Positions 35,533-44,005 of a stretch of 64,000 nucleotides of DNA are shown piece after piece (positions within the stretch are counted from its first letter, which is position 1; each line of letters starts with the position of its first letter). The stretch comes from Pararhizobium polonicum (GTDB taxonomy: Bacteria; Pseudomonadota; Alphaproteobacteria; Rhizobiales; Rhizobiaceae). The translations under genes were made by a program, and so were the position numbers. Location of the stretch: assembly GCF_001687365.1 (NCBI RefSeq), contig NZ_LGLV01000004.1:496001-560000 (forward strand), in the 5' to 3' direction. The notes below the pieces were generated by a model that did no database searches, was not told the DNA's origin, and worked only from the letters and a program-made list of their open reading frames with translations.

Positions 35533-36423
35533 ATGCCGGAACTTCCCGAGGTGGAAACGGTCAGGCGGGGCCTGACGCCTGCCATGGAGGGCGCCCTGCT
35601 GGTCCGCGCCGAGCTGCGCCGGCCGGACCTGCGCTTCCCCTTCCCTGCCGGCTTCGCCGCGCTCGTGTCCGGCCGGCGCATCATCTCGCTCGGACGGCGG
35701 GCGAAATACCTTTTGATCGATCTCGAGGGCGACGACGTGATCATCGCTCATCTCGGCATGTCCGGGTCCTTTCGCGTGGAAGAAGGCCGGGCATCCGATA
35801 TGCCCGGCGATTTTCATCACCCGCGCGGCAAGGACGAGAAACACGACCACGTGGTCTTCCACCTGGAAAATGCTGGAGGGCCGGCCCGGGTCATCTACAA
35901 CGATCCGCGCCGCTTCGGTTTCATGGACATCGCCCGGCGCGATACGCTGACCGCCCACGCCTTCTTCCGCGATCTCGGCGAGGAGCCGACCGGCAATGTG
36001 CTGGACGCCGACTACCTGGCCGCCCGGTTTGCCGGAAAGGCCCAACCGCTGAAATCCGCGCTGCTCGACCAGAAGAACATTGCCGGCCTCGGCAATATCT
36101 ATGTCTGCGAGGCGCTGTGGCGCTCCGGCCTGTCGCCGCTGCGAGCCGCAGGAACATTGGTGGATGCAAAGGGAAAGCCGAAAAAGACGCTTGTGCTCCT
36201 GACCGAGGCAATCCGTGCCGTGATCGCCGATGCGATCGCGGCCGGCGGGTCGTCTCTGCGCGACCATATCCAGACCGACGGCACGCTCGGCTATTTCCAG
36301 CATTCATTCTCGGTCTACGATCGTGAGGGCGAGCCATGCCGGACGCCCGGCTGCGGCGGGACTGTCGCCCGTGTCGTTCAGGCGGGACGGTCGACCTTCC
36401 ACTGCCCGAAATGCCAGAAATAG
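35533..36423 (+). CDS. mutM: Formamidopyrimidine-DNA glycosylase
   Basis: A DNA repair bifunctional glycosylase/AP lyase that removes 8-oxoguanine and FapyG. The 296-residue protein starts [14 protein letters not shown], giving the catalytic N-terminal Pro and following Glu. It contains the conserved Lys in [13 protein letters not shown], the helix-two-turn-helix with [19 protein letters not shown], and a C-terminal zinc finger (PCRTPGCGG and FHCPKCQK). The ribosome binding site AAGGAG is well placed. In rhizobial relatives I recall an enoyl-CoA hydratase gene between mutM and rpsT; it is absent here. Confidence 0.97.
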   Translation: MPELPEVETVRRGLTPAMEGALLVRAELRRPDLRFPFPAGFAALVSGRRIISLGRRAKYLLIDLEGDDVIIAHLGMSGSFRVEEGRASDMPGDFHHPRGKDEKHDHVVFHLENAGGPARVIYNDPRRFGFMDIARRDTLTAHAFFRDLGEEPTGNVLDADYLAARFAGKAQPLKSALLDQKNIAGLGNIYVCEALWRSGLSPLRAAGTLVDAKGKPKKTLVLLTEAIRAVIADAIAAGGSSLRDHIQTDGTLGYFQHSFSVYDREGEPCRTPGCGGTVARVVQAGRSTFHCPKCQK

Positions 36424-36471
36424 CGTGAGCGACGAGGAAGTCCCACGCGCCGCCTTTTAAAAAATAGCGCG

Positions 36472-36500
36472 TTGACGCAGGCGGTGTTTAAGGCTATATG
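36472..36500 (+). promoter_or_regulatory. Sigma-70-type promoter for rpsT
   Basis: TTGACG (36472-36477) and TATATG (36495-36500) are 17 bp apart, a near-consensus housekeeping promoter. It leaves a leader of about 120 nt before the rpsT start. Confidence 0.75.
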
Positions 36501-36626
36501 CCGCCCACAGTTTGGAAAGCCGCTCCAAGGTTTTCCGATATTGCTCCCTACTTGCTTGGACGACAGGTCGCAGTGACCCGGCACGGCGGTTGAGAGTTTT
36601 TGTCAGATTTCGAAGAGAGACACCAA

Positions 36627-36893
36627 ATGGCCAATACAACTTCGGCGAAAAAAGCGACCCGCAAGATCGCACGCCGCACGGAAGTCAACAAGTCCCGCCG
36701 TTCGCGCGTTCGCGGTTTCATCCGCAAGGTCGAAGAAGCGATTGCTTCCGGCGACCAGGTTCTCGCCCAGGCAGCCCTGAAGGCAGCCCAGCCGGAACTG
36801 ATGCGCGCAGCCACTAAGGGCGTGCTGCATGCCAACACGGCATCGCGCAAGGTTTCGCGTCTTGCGAGCCGCGTAAAGTCGCTTTCGGCCTAA
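36627..36893 (+). CDS. rpsT: 30S ribosomal protein S20
   Basis: An 88-residue, very basic helical protein of the small ribosomal subunit that binds 16S rRNA. It begins [17 protein letters not shown] and ends [13 protein letters not shown], typical of S20. The start at 36627 is preferred over an in-frame ATG at 36600 because the family begins MANT-. It is expressed from a clear promoter at 36472-36500 and ends at an intrinsic terminator, so it is a single-gene unit. Confidence 0.98.
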   Translation: MANTTSAKKATRKIARRTEVNKSRRSRVRGFIRKVEEAIASGDQVLAQAALKAAQPELMRAATKGVLHANTASRKVSRLASRVKSLSA

Positions 36894-36923
36894 GCCGGCT
36901 TATTAAAATATCATCAATGAATT

Positions 36924-36949
36924 AGCCCGGTCCTGCGACCGGGCTTTTC
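36924..36949 (+). terminator. Intrinsic terminator of rpsT
   Basis: AGCCCGGTC and GACCGGGCT form a 9-bp stem around CTGC, followed by TTTT. It lies 31 bp after the rpsT stop codon. Confidence 0.9.
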
Positions 36950-37317
36950 CGATTCAGACTTCAGCCTTCTGGATGGTTAATCCTTGTGCAAATCATTATG
37001 TCATCGCAATGACATGATATTTACAGCAAAATCAAATACTTACAGGAGGATACTCGGACCTGCCCTCCTCCAGCCGAGGCCTGTTAAGGTGTGTGGCGAG
37101 TCAAGAAATTTTTTATTTTTTTTGTTTTTCGTCAGCTAACTTCAGAGCGAAAATTCAAAGCCCTTGATTCAAAAGCGATTCTCTTCCGCAGGCCTCCGGT
37201 CCATGCAGGACACGCTATGAGAGTCAACGCCCAGCTCCTCCCAAGCGCTAAAATTCGCGATTGATCTTGGGTCCCGATCCTGCCTAAATGCCTTTCACAG
37301 AAGGCGCAGGATATACC

Positions 37318-37326
37318 TGTGGATAG
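37318..37326 (-). promoter_or_regulatory. DnaA-box-like site upstream of dnaA
   Basis: On the minus strand the site reads CTATCCACA, one mismatch from the TTATCCACA consensus. A single box suits DnaA autoregulation better than an origin, which normally has several clustered boxes. Confidence 0.45.
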
Positions 37327-37513
37327 AATGGAAAGGCAGCCTTTCAACGGGCAGCACGATCTCACCTAAGCTTTCTGTAACGGGGTGGTTCCACAACGTT
37401 CCATCAATCAGAACAGGGCGTTTTCAGCCGTGCAATCTCTTTGCTCGGGACGACGTTCTGCGACTTCTGATTGTGGATGCGCATACCCCCTCGATGCGCC
37501 GGACGAGGCGTCA

Positions 37514-37531
37514 CGACGGCTTTTGCCGTCG
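37514..37531. other. Hairpin with TTTT loop in the dnaA leader region
   Basis: CGACGGC and GCCGTCG pair perfectly around TTTT. It resembles the hairpin at 2440-2456. It lies about 340 bp before the dnaA start and might be in its transcript leader. Confidence 0.5.
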
Positions 37532-37868
37532 CGACCCGGAGACGGCAGCTGGAATGCGGATGAGGACGCATTTGCGACGACTGGCCACCCTTCTTTTAAC
37601 GAGGGTTGGGAAGGCCGGTGAAAGACAGGACGGGCTTTATACGAGGCCTGCCTGGACATTGGACCGTGCAAGCGGGACATCCGTTTGGCTTTCAGCCCAG
37701 CGGATTTGTACGGAAACCGTGCCGGCGGAGGGGAATGAGGATTCCTCTGGCGGAACGGAGAGCGTTTGGATTGGCGGCATGCCTTTGAAAAGGGCCGCAC
37801 GAGACAAACATAAAGGCTGACGCCGGCAGCAATGGCGGCGTCGCGGAATGATATTGGAAGGCGGCAAT

Positions 37869-39425
37869 ATGCTTAGTAATTCGGTGACGGCGGCGGGTGC
37901 GTTCGAAAATGGGGAGAATGCACGTCAGATCGCGGTAACGCAGTCTGATGTCACGGCGGGGGAAAAAGGCGAGATGATTCATAGCGCACTTTTCGAGCGG
38001 GTTAGTGCGCGTTTGAAAGCCCAGGTCGGCCCTGATGTTTTTGCCAGCTGGTTCGGCCGGCTGAAGTTGCATTCGGTCTCCAAGAGCGTTGTGCGGCTTT
38101 CCGTTCCCACGACCTTTCTGAAGTCGTGGATCAACAACCGTTACCTCGACCTGATCACCAGCATTTTCCAGCAGGAAGATGCCGAAATCCTCAAGGTGGA
38201 AATCCTGGTGCGCAGCGCGACCCGCAGCACCCGGCCCGGCCTTCAGGAAGATGCGCCGCAGGCAAACCGCAGCGATGTCGCGACGCCAGCCTCTTCGCGC
38301 CGGTCCGCGCCGCAGACCCTTGCCCATCATGCGGCCGCAACAGTCGGCAATCTTCAGAAACTGCAGCCGGTCGCGGGACCGCTGTTCGGTTCGCCACTCG
38401 ATTCACGCTACACATTCGAGAGCTTCGTCGAAGGCTCCTCGAACCGCGTCGCCCTTGCCGCGGCCAAGACGATCGCCGAAGCCGGCGCTGGCGCCGTGCG
38501 CTTCAACCCGTTGTTCATCCATTCGACGGTCGGCCTCGGCAAGACCCACCTTTTGCAGGCCATCGCCACCGCCGCGATCCAGAGTGCCCGGGCACCCCGC
38601 GTCGTCTATCTGACGGCGGAATATTTCATGTGGCGTTTCGCAACGGCGATCCGTGACAACGATGCGCTGTCGCTCAAGGAAACGCTGCGCAACATCGACC
38701 TTCTGGTGATCGACGACATGCAGTTTCTGCAGGGCAAGTCGATCCAGCATGAATTCTGTCATCTTCTCAACATGCTGCTCGACAGCGCCAAGCAGGTCGT
38801 CGTTGCCGCCGACCGTGCGCCGTGGGAGCTGGAATCACTCGATCCGCGCGTCCGCTCGCGCCTGCAGGGTGGCGTTGCCATCGAGATGGAAGGCCCGGAT
38901 TACGAGATGCGTCTTGAAATCCTCAAGCGCCGCCTCGAAGTCGCCCGCCTGGACGACGCCTCGCTCGACATTCCCGCCAATATCCTCAGCCATGTCGCAC
39001 GCAACATCACGGCCAGCGGCCGCGAGCTCGAAGGCGCCTTCAACCAGCTGCTCTTCCGCCTGTCCTTCGAACCGCAGCTGTCGATCGAGCGGGTCGATGA
39101 ACTGCTCGGCCATCTCGTCAATGCCGGCGAACCGCGCCGGGTACGCATCGAGGACATCCAGCGCGTCGTCGCCAAGCACTATAACGTGTCGCGTCAGGAA
39201 CTGGTTTCCAACCGCCGCACCCGCGTCATCGTCAAACCGCGCCAGATCGCCATGTATCTGGCCAAGACTTTGACCCCCCGCTCCTTCCCCGAAATCGGCC
39301 GCCGTTTCGGCGGACGCGATCATACGACCGTGCTGCACGCCGTGCGCAAGATCGAAGATCTGATCACGGGCGATACCAAGCTGTCGCATGAGATCGAGCT
39401 GTTGAAGCGGCTGATCAACGAGTAG
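37869..39425 (+). CDS. dnaA: Chromosomal replication initiator protein DnaA
   Basis: The AAA+ initiator that binds DnaA boxes and opens the replication origin. Domain I holds [22 protein letters not shown], followed by [18 protein letters not shown]; a variable linker follows. The AAA+ core has Walker [14 protein letters not shown] (~220) and Walker [13 protein letters not shown]; domain IV ends with the signature [15 protein letters not shown]. The ATG at 37869 has GGAAGG upstream and gives 518 residues. Alternatives are 37848 (weaker site) and 37974 ([10 protein letters not shown]), the latter being closer to the N-terminus of many homologues; the first ~35 residues here are not conserved in my memory of the family. 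Confidence 0.95.
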   Translation: MLSNSVTAAGAFENGENARQIAVTQSDVTAGEKGEMIHSALFERVSARLKAQVGPDVFASWFGRLKLHSVSKSVVRLSVPTTFLKSWINNRYLDLITSIFQQEDAEILKVEILVRSATRSTRPGLQEDAPQANRSDVATPASSRRSAPQTLAHHAAATVGNLQKLQPVAGPLFGSPLDSRYTFESFVEGSSNRVALAAAKTIAEAGAGAVRFNPLFIHSTVGLGKTHLLQAIATAAIQSARAPRVVYLTAEYFMWRFATAIRDNDALSLKETLRNIDLLVIDDMQFLQGKSIQHEFCHLLNMLLDSAKQVVVAADRAPWELESLDPRVRSRLQGGVAIEMEGPDYEMRLEILKRRLEVARLDDASLDIPANILSHVARNITASGRELEGAFNQLLFRLSFEPQLSIERVDELLGHLVNAGEPRRVRIEDIQRVVAKHYNVSRQELVSNRRTRVIVKPRQIAMYLAKTLTPRSFPEIGRRFGGRDHTTVLHAVRKIEDLITGDTKLSHEIELLKRLINE

Positions 39426-39455
39426 GCATCCCCTTCAGGACGTATAGTGATCGAA

Positions 39456-39490
39456 GCATGGCCCCTGTTCGCGACGGACGGGGGCCATGC
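39456..39490. terminator. Bidirectional terminator-like hairpin between dnaA and the aminopeptidase gene
   Basis: GCATGGCCCC (39456-39465) and GGGGCCATGC (39481-39490) are perfect 10-bp arms with a 15-nt loop, in the 88-bp gap between converging genes. No strong T-run follows. Confidence 0.6.
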
Positions 39491-39513
39491 TCATATCAAG
39501 CGGCGGTCGAAGA

Positions 39514-40905
39514 TCACTTTTTCCCCTTGGCAATCAGATGGTACAGCGCCCGGATCGCCTGCGCCTCTCCGCCAAGCGGTGAATGCGGGCGTTCCGCCGG
39601 TGCCCAACCGAAAATGTCGAAATGAGCCCAGCTTCTGGTATTCGTGACGAAGCGCTTGAGGAAAAGTGCTGCCGTGATCGATCCGGCCATGCCGCCGGAC
39701 GGTGCATTGGTCAGATCGGCGATGCGAGCCGAAATGTCCTTCTCGTAACCTCTATAGAGCGGCATGCGCCACATGGGATCATCGACCGTCAGGCTGGCTT
39801 CGTTGAGATCCTCGGCCAGGTCCGCGTCATCCGTATAGAAGGGCGGCAGATCCGGGCCGAGCGCAACACGGGCGGCCCCCGTCAGTGTTGCCATGTCGAT
39901 CAGAAGGTCGCTCTCCTCCTCGTCCGCATAGGCAAGCGCATCCGCAAGAATCAGCCGTCCTTCGGCATCGGTGTTGTCGATCTGCACCGTCAGCCCCTTG
40001 CGGCTGCGATAGATATCGCCCGGACGGAAGGCATTGGCGGAAATCGAATTCTCGACGACCGGGACCAGCACGCGCAGGTCCACCTTCAGTTTGGCATCCA
40101 TGATCATCAGGGCGAGCCCCATGACATTGGCGGCGCCCCCCATATCCTTCTTCATCAGAAGCATGGAGGCCGCCGGCTTGATGTCGAGGCCGCCGGTATC
40201 GAAGCAGACGCCCTTGCCGACCAGCGTCACCTTACGGTGACCTCTCTTGCCCCAGCGCATCTCGAGCAGGCGCGGCGCCTCGGCGCTGGCGCGGCCGACC
40301 GTGTGGATCAGCGGGAAATTCTGCTTGAGCAGATCGTTGCCGGAAATGACCGAAACCGTGGCCTTGTAATGGTCGCCCAGCGCCCGGAATGCGTCTTCCA
40401 GCGCATTCGGGCCCATGTCGTTGGTCGGCATGTTGATGAGATCGCGGGCAAGAAAGACGCCGGCGAGCTGCCGCTTGATATCGGCGGCATCGGCATCGGC
40501 GGGAATCATCAGGGTCGGCGCTTCGCTCGCCGCAGCCTTGTAGCGGTCGAAACGGTAGGAGCCGAGGCCGTAGCCAAGCGCCAGACGGTTTGCCGTCAAC
40601 GGGGCGGTCTCGATATGCCATTTTCCGGCTGGCAATGTGCGCGCCAGCTTACCGGTCAGGAACGGCGCTTCGGACGGATTGGCGCCAAGCCCGAACAGAG
40701 CCCCGCCGAGATGGCCATCTTCCGAAGGGATCAGCAGCACCGCGCCCGACTCGGCCTTGAAGCCTGCCTTGCGCGCCCAGTCGAGCGCGATGGGGTCGAT
40801 GGCGCCGAGCTCGATATGAGCCGGTGTCACCGCGAAGATCGGCAGGGTCTTGCCAGCGCTGGTGTTGAACGGCGACGGACGGTCGATGAATTGGTAGGCG
40901 GCCAT
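39514..40905 (-). CDS. M17-family leucyl aminopeptidase
   Basis: A cytosolic two-metal aminopeptidase that removes N-terminal residues from peptides. It has 463 residues, with the C-terminal catalytic domain showing TLVGKGVCFDTGGLDIKP (metal Lys and Asp), MLLMKKDMGGAANVMG, and the M17 signature NTDAEGRLILADALAYADE. The N-terminal domain is less conserved, which is usual. The start at 40905 (MAAYQFIDRPSPFN) has GGAAGG upstream; an in-frame ATG at 40938 is less likely. It is divergent from tadD and converges on dnaA. Confidence 0.93.
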   Translation of the reverse strand: MAAYQFIDRPSPFNTSAGKTLPIFAVTPAHIELGAIDPIALDWARKAGFKAESGAVLLIPSEDGHLGGALFGLGANPSEAPFLTGKLARTLPAGKWHIETAPLTANRLALGYGLGSYRFDRYKAAASEAPTLMIPADADAADIKRQLAGVFLARDLINMPTNDMGPNALEDAFRALGDHYKATVSVISGNDLLKQNFPLIHTVGRASAEAPRLLEMRWGKRGHRKVTLVGKGVCFDTGGLDIKPAASMLLMKKDMGGAANVMGLALMIMDAKLKVDLRVLVPVVENSISANAFRPGDIYRSRKGLTVQIDNTDAEGRLILADALAYADEEESDLLIDMATLTGAARVALGPDLPPFYTDDADLAEDLNEASLTVDDPMWRMPLYRGYEKDISARIADLTNAPSGGMAGSITAALFLKRFVTNTRSWAHFDIFGWAPAERPHSPLGGEAQAIRALYHLIAKGKK

Positions 40906-40942
40906 GGAAAACCTTCCGAAGGAGCGGTGCAGAATCATGCGA

Positions 40943-40957
40943 TTAACACTCTATTAG
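40943..40957 (+). promoter_or_regulatory. CtrA-like half-site pair upstream of tadD
   Basis: TTAA-N7-TTAG differs at one position from the CtrA consensus TTAA-N7-TTAA. It lies in the AT-rich gap between the divergent aminopeptidase and tadD genes, about 90 bp before tadD. Such matches can arise by chance in AT-rich DNA. Confidence 0.35.
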
Positions 40958-41045
40958 GGTTAACAGATTATTGATGGAGTGAAGATTGCGCCGACATGTT
41001 GGGGATTGCGTCCGGTGCTTGAACGTATGCTGAGGGGCGTTGGCA

Positions 41046-41867
41046 ATGATTTCACACGGACACATGTCTCTTTCCAGCCGCAGGCTCCTGCGGGGCGCCG
41101 CGATGGCGATCGTCGCCTTGTCGCTGGCTGGCTGCGGAACGCAGAAGAAAGAACTGACAACCGGTTCCATTTCCTCCCCCAGCTTCTCCAAACCGGTGCA
41201 ATCGATGAATGCCACCGAACTTTCCGCCGCGGCGGAAAGCATCGGCAAGGCCTATACGCGCAACCCGAAGGACCGTGCCGCCGGCCTGAACTATGCCAAT
41301 ATGCTAAGGATGACCGGCCGCAATGATCAGGCCCTGGCCGTCATGCAGCAGGTGGCGATCAATTTCCCGACCGACCGCGAAGTGCTGGCGGCCTATGGCA
41401 AATCGCAGGCGGCCGCGGGCCAGCTGGAGCAAGCGCTGAACACGATTTCCCGCGCCCAGACGCCGGATCGGCCGGACTGGAAGCTGAAATCGGCCGAAGG
41501 CGCGATCCTCGATCAACTCGGCCGCGCGCCCGAGGCGCGCCAGCGCTACCGCGAGGCACTCGACATCCAGCCGAACGAGCCGACCGTTTTGTCCAATCTC
41601 GGCATGTCCTATCTGCTTGCCAAGGATTTGAAGACGGCGGAAACCTATCTGCGGTCGGCGGTCAACCAGCCCGGTGCCGATAGCAGCGTCCGGCAGAATC
41701 TGGCGCTCGCCATCGGCCTGCAGGGGCGCTTCCCCGAGGCCGAGCAGATCGCCCGCCAGGAACTCTCGCCCGACCAGGCGGAAGCCAATGTCAAATATCT
41801 GCGCTCGATCATGTCGCAGCAGAACGCCTGGCAGAAGCTGTCCAAGGAAGACAAGAATACCAACTGA
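41046..41867 (+). CDS. tadD: TadD-like TPR lipoprotein of the Tad pilus system
   Basis: A 273-residue outer-membrane lipoprotein that in Tad systems acts as a pilotin-like assembly factor. The signal peptide ends in a lipobox (ALSLAGCGTQKK), and several TPR repeats follow (RAAGLNYANMLRMTGRNDQA, EGAILDQLGRAPEARQRYRE, SNLGMSYLLAKDLKTAETYL). The ATG at 46 of this interval's first line (41046) has GAGGGG 8 nt upstream; an in-frame TTG at 41040 is less likely. It is convergent with tadC; the two are separated by a perfect 20-bp inverted repeat. Confidence 0.9.
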   Translation: MISHGHMSLSSRRLLRGAAMAIVALSLAGCGTQKKELTTGSISSPSFSKPVQSMNATELSAAAESIGKAYTRNPKDRAAGLNYANMLRMTGRNDQALAVMQQVAINFPTDREVLAAYGKSQAAAGQLEQALNTISRAQTPDRPDWKLKSAEGAILDQLGRAPEARQRYREALDIQPNEPTVLSNLGMSYLLAKDLKTAETYLRSAVNQPGADSSVRQNLALAIGLQGRFPEAEQIARQELSPDQAEANVKYLRSIMSQQNAWQKLSKEDKNTN

Positions 41868-41920
41868 CAAAACCGCTGCCGGCCACTGTTGCCGACCGGC
41901 GGACCGTCTGCCCTCTGATA

Positions 41921-41978
41921 CCGCACAATGTCAAAGGCACTACCGCATTATCGTGGTGGTGCCTTTGACATTGTGCGG
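41921..41978. terminator. Perfect 20-bp inverted repeat between tadD and tadC
   Basis: The arms CCGCACAATGTCAAAGGCAC (41921-41940) and its exact complement (41959-41978) flank an 18-nt loop. It lies in the 120-bp gap between converging genes, the right place for a bidirectional transcription stop. It is longer than most terminators and lacks a T-run, so it may do something else, such as protect mRNA ends. Confidence 0.6.
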
Positions 41979-41987
41979 CAATGGTTT

Positions 41988-42974
41988 TCAGAACTTGTCG
42001 GAGACCTGGATGCCGGCCGGGCCAAGGATCACGGCGATCAGGACCGGCAGGAAGAACAGGATCATCGGCACGGTCAGCTTGGGCGGCAGCGCAGACGCCT
42101 TTTTTTCGGCCGCGTTCATGCGTTGGTCGCGGCTTTCCTGCGCCAGGACGCGCAGGGCCTGGGCAATCGGCGTGCCGTAGCGGTCGGCCTGGATCAGCGC
42201 CTGCATGACGGACTTCACATCATCGATCCCGACGCGCGTCCCCAGGTTTTCAAGCGCGACGCGGCGATCCGGCAGAAAGGACAGTTCCGCCGTGGTCAGA
42301 ACCAGTTCTTCAGCGAGCGGCGCCGACTGGACGGCGATTTCATCGGCCACGCGCCGCATGGCGAGTTCCATGGAGATGCCCGATTCCACACAGATCAGCA
42401 GCAGGTCGAGCGCGTCCGGCCAGGCCCTGCGGATCGACTGTTGCCGTTTGCTCACCGCATTGGAAATGAAGATGTTCGGCGCATAGAACCCGGCATAGGC
42501 GATAACGATCACCGCCAGCAGGCGCACCGGCAGCGCCTTGTCGGCGAGATAGCCAAGGACGAAGATGTAGAAGGCGCCGACGGCCATAAACACGAAGGGC
42601 AGACAGAAACGCGCGACCAGGAAGGTGTTGAGGGCGTTCTGCGAGCGATAGCCGGCTGATTTCAGCCGGTTGACGGTCTTGTCGTCCACCAGCGCCTTGC
42701 GCAGATTCAGCCGTTCGACGACCTGCCGGATCGAGGTATTGTTCTGTGCCCGCAACGATGCCTTGTTGCTCACCGTTTCGCTGTTCAGACGGGCGCGTTC
42801 GCGGGCGCGGATCAATTCGCGCTCGGTGGCGACCGATTTCATCCGCTTGTCCAGGTTGCCCTTCTCGAAGAAGGGAACGGCCAGAGAATAGAACGTCGCC
42901 AGCACCGCCACCGACACCAGAAAGGCGACGATGATGTTCGGATCGGTCAGGGTATTGATCAGTCCCTCGCTCAT
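41988..42974 (-). CDS. tadC: Tad pilus inner-membrane platform protein TadC
   Basis: A 328-residue member of the type II secretion GspF superfamily, one of the two platform proteins that, with TadB, transmit the CpaF motor to pilus assembly. It has an N-terminal hydrophobic segment (IIVAFLVSVAVLATFYSLAV), two central segments (FCLPFVFMAVGAFYIFVLGY; LLAVIVIAYAGFYAPNIFI) and a C-terminal one (LTVPMILFFLPVLIAVILG). The T2SF domain carries RAWPDALDLLLICVESGISM and RYGTPIAQALRVLAQESRDQ. It is the last gene of the minus-strand cpa operon, 12 bp after tadB. Confidence 0.93.
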   Translation of the reverse strand: MSEGLINTLTDPNIIVAFLVSVAVLATFYSLAVPFFEKGNLDKRMKSVATERELIRARERARLNSETVSNKASLRAQNNTSIRQVVERLNLRKALVDDKTVNRLKSAGYRSQNALNTFLVARFCLPFVFMAVGAFYIFVLGYLADKALPVRLLAVIVIAYAGFYAPNIFISNAVSKRQQSIRRAWPDALDLLLICVESGISMELAMRRVADEIAVQSAPLAEELVLTTAELSFLPDRRVALENLGTRVGIDDVKSVMQALIQADRYGTPIAQALRVLAQESRDQRMNAAEKKASALPPKLTVPMILFFLPVLIAVILGPAGIQVSDKF

Positions 42975-42986
42975 GCCCGGCCTTTC

Positions 42987-43997
42987 CTAGATATCGAAAT
43001 TGATCATGTTGCGCATGACCCAGATGCCGATGCTCATCCACACCGCCGAACAGCCCATGATGAAATGGCCACGCGGATCGGTGAACAGGATCATCATGTA
43101 TTCGGGCGATGTCAGGTACACGAGAAGCGAGACGATGAACGGCAGCGCGCCGATGATATAGGCCGATGCCTTGGCTTCCATCGACAGCGCCTGGACCTTG
43201 GCCTTCATCTTCTTGCGCTCGCGCAGCACCTTGCCGAGATTGCTGAGCGCTTCGGAGAGATTGCCGCCGGCCTGCGCCTGAATGGCGATGACAATGGCGA
43301 AGAAATTGACTTCCGGCAGCGGAATGCTGTTGATCATGCGCGCGCAGGCTTCCGGAATGTTCAGGCCGACCTGCTGCGCCTCGATGATGCGCCTGAACTC
43401 GGTCTTGACCGGTTCCTGGCCATCGCTGGAAATCAGCCGGATGGCATCGTTCAGCGGCAGGCCGGACTTGATCGATCGCACCATGACGTCGAGCGCATTC
43501 GGGAATTCGTTCAGAAACGCCTTGCAACGGCGCTTGACCATGAAATTGACGAACCAGCGCGGAAAACCGGCTGCACCGACGACAAAGATTCCGCCGACCA
43601 CCAGCAGGCTGGCCCCGCCTATCAGCGCCAGCAGGCCGACCACAATACCAAAGATCACACTGGCGATATAAAACTGGGCGATCGAGATCTTGAGACCGGC
43701 CTGCATCAACCTGATCTTCAGGCTCGGTTTGGCCTTGGCCGATTTTTCCTGCTGCTTTTTCTCAAGATCCTTCAGGGAATCCTGAACGGATTTCCGCCGC
43801 TTGGACATTTCATTCATGCGGTCGCGCGCAGCCTTGACCTGAACCCTGTCGGTTTCGGCGGATTTGACCTTGCGGACGCGGCTCTCGGCCTTCTTTTCGG
43901 TTTCGATGCGCGTGAACAGAATGCCATAGGCAAGTCCGGCCGTCGCAAGCGCGACGAGACCGACAATCGCCAGAATGGTGACATCTATTCCGAACAT
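42987..43997 (-). CDS. tadB: Tad pilus inner-membrane platform protein TadB
   Basis: A 336-residue GspF-superfamily membrane protein, partner of TadC. It starts with a membrane segment (MFGIDVTILAIVGLVALATA), then a charged cytoplasmic stretch, a pair of segments near 105-150 (IASVIFGIVVGLLALIGGAS, LLVVGGIFVVGAAGF), and the T2SF domain with FPNALDVMVRSIKSGLPLND and QAQAGGNLSEALSNLGKVLR. The C-terminus is hydrophobic. It lies 8 bp after cpaF and 12 bp before tadC, consistent with one operon. Confidence 0.93.
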   Translation of the reverse strand: MFGIDVTILAIVGLVALATAGLAYGILFTRIETEKKAESRVRKVKSAETDRVQVKAARDRMNEMSKRRKSVQDSLKDLEKKQQEKSAKAKPSLKIRLMQAGLKISIAQFYIASVIFGIVVGLLALIGGASLLVVGGIFVVGAAGFPRWFVNFMVKRRCKAFLNEFPNALDVMVRSIKSGLPLNDAIRLISSDGQEPVKTEFRRIIEAQQVGLNIPEACARMINSIPLPEVNFFAIVIAIQAQAGGNLSEALSNLGKVLRERKKMKAKVQALSMEAKASAYIIGALPFIVSLLVYLTSPEYMMILFTDPRGHFIMGCSAVWMSIGIWVMRNMINFDI

Positions 43998-44005
43998 GAA
44001 GCGCC

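Larger units (their letters stand above)
36950..37868. other. Gene-free region upstream of dnaA
   Basis: No credible gene is seen. Features include a very AT-rich tract near 37098-37140 with long T-runs, a DnaA-box-like TGTGGATAG at 37318-37326, a weaker TGTGGATGC near 37469, and a hairpin at 37514-37531. The dnaA promoter must be within it. In Rhizobiales the chromosomal origin is usually at hemE rather than dnaA, so I treat it as a regulatory region, with origin function not excluded. Confidence 0.5.

Noticed and set aside
34573..36303. A 576-codon continuous frame suggesting a long N-terminal extension of UbiE
   Set aside because: The extension runs antisense through mutM and is not family-like; the start at 35349 gives the standard 258-residue protein.
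36950..37868. Chromosomal replication origin next to dnaA
   Set aside because: Only one good DnaA-box-like site is seen, and Rhizobiales origins are usually at hemE. Kept as a finding to check, not as an origin call.
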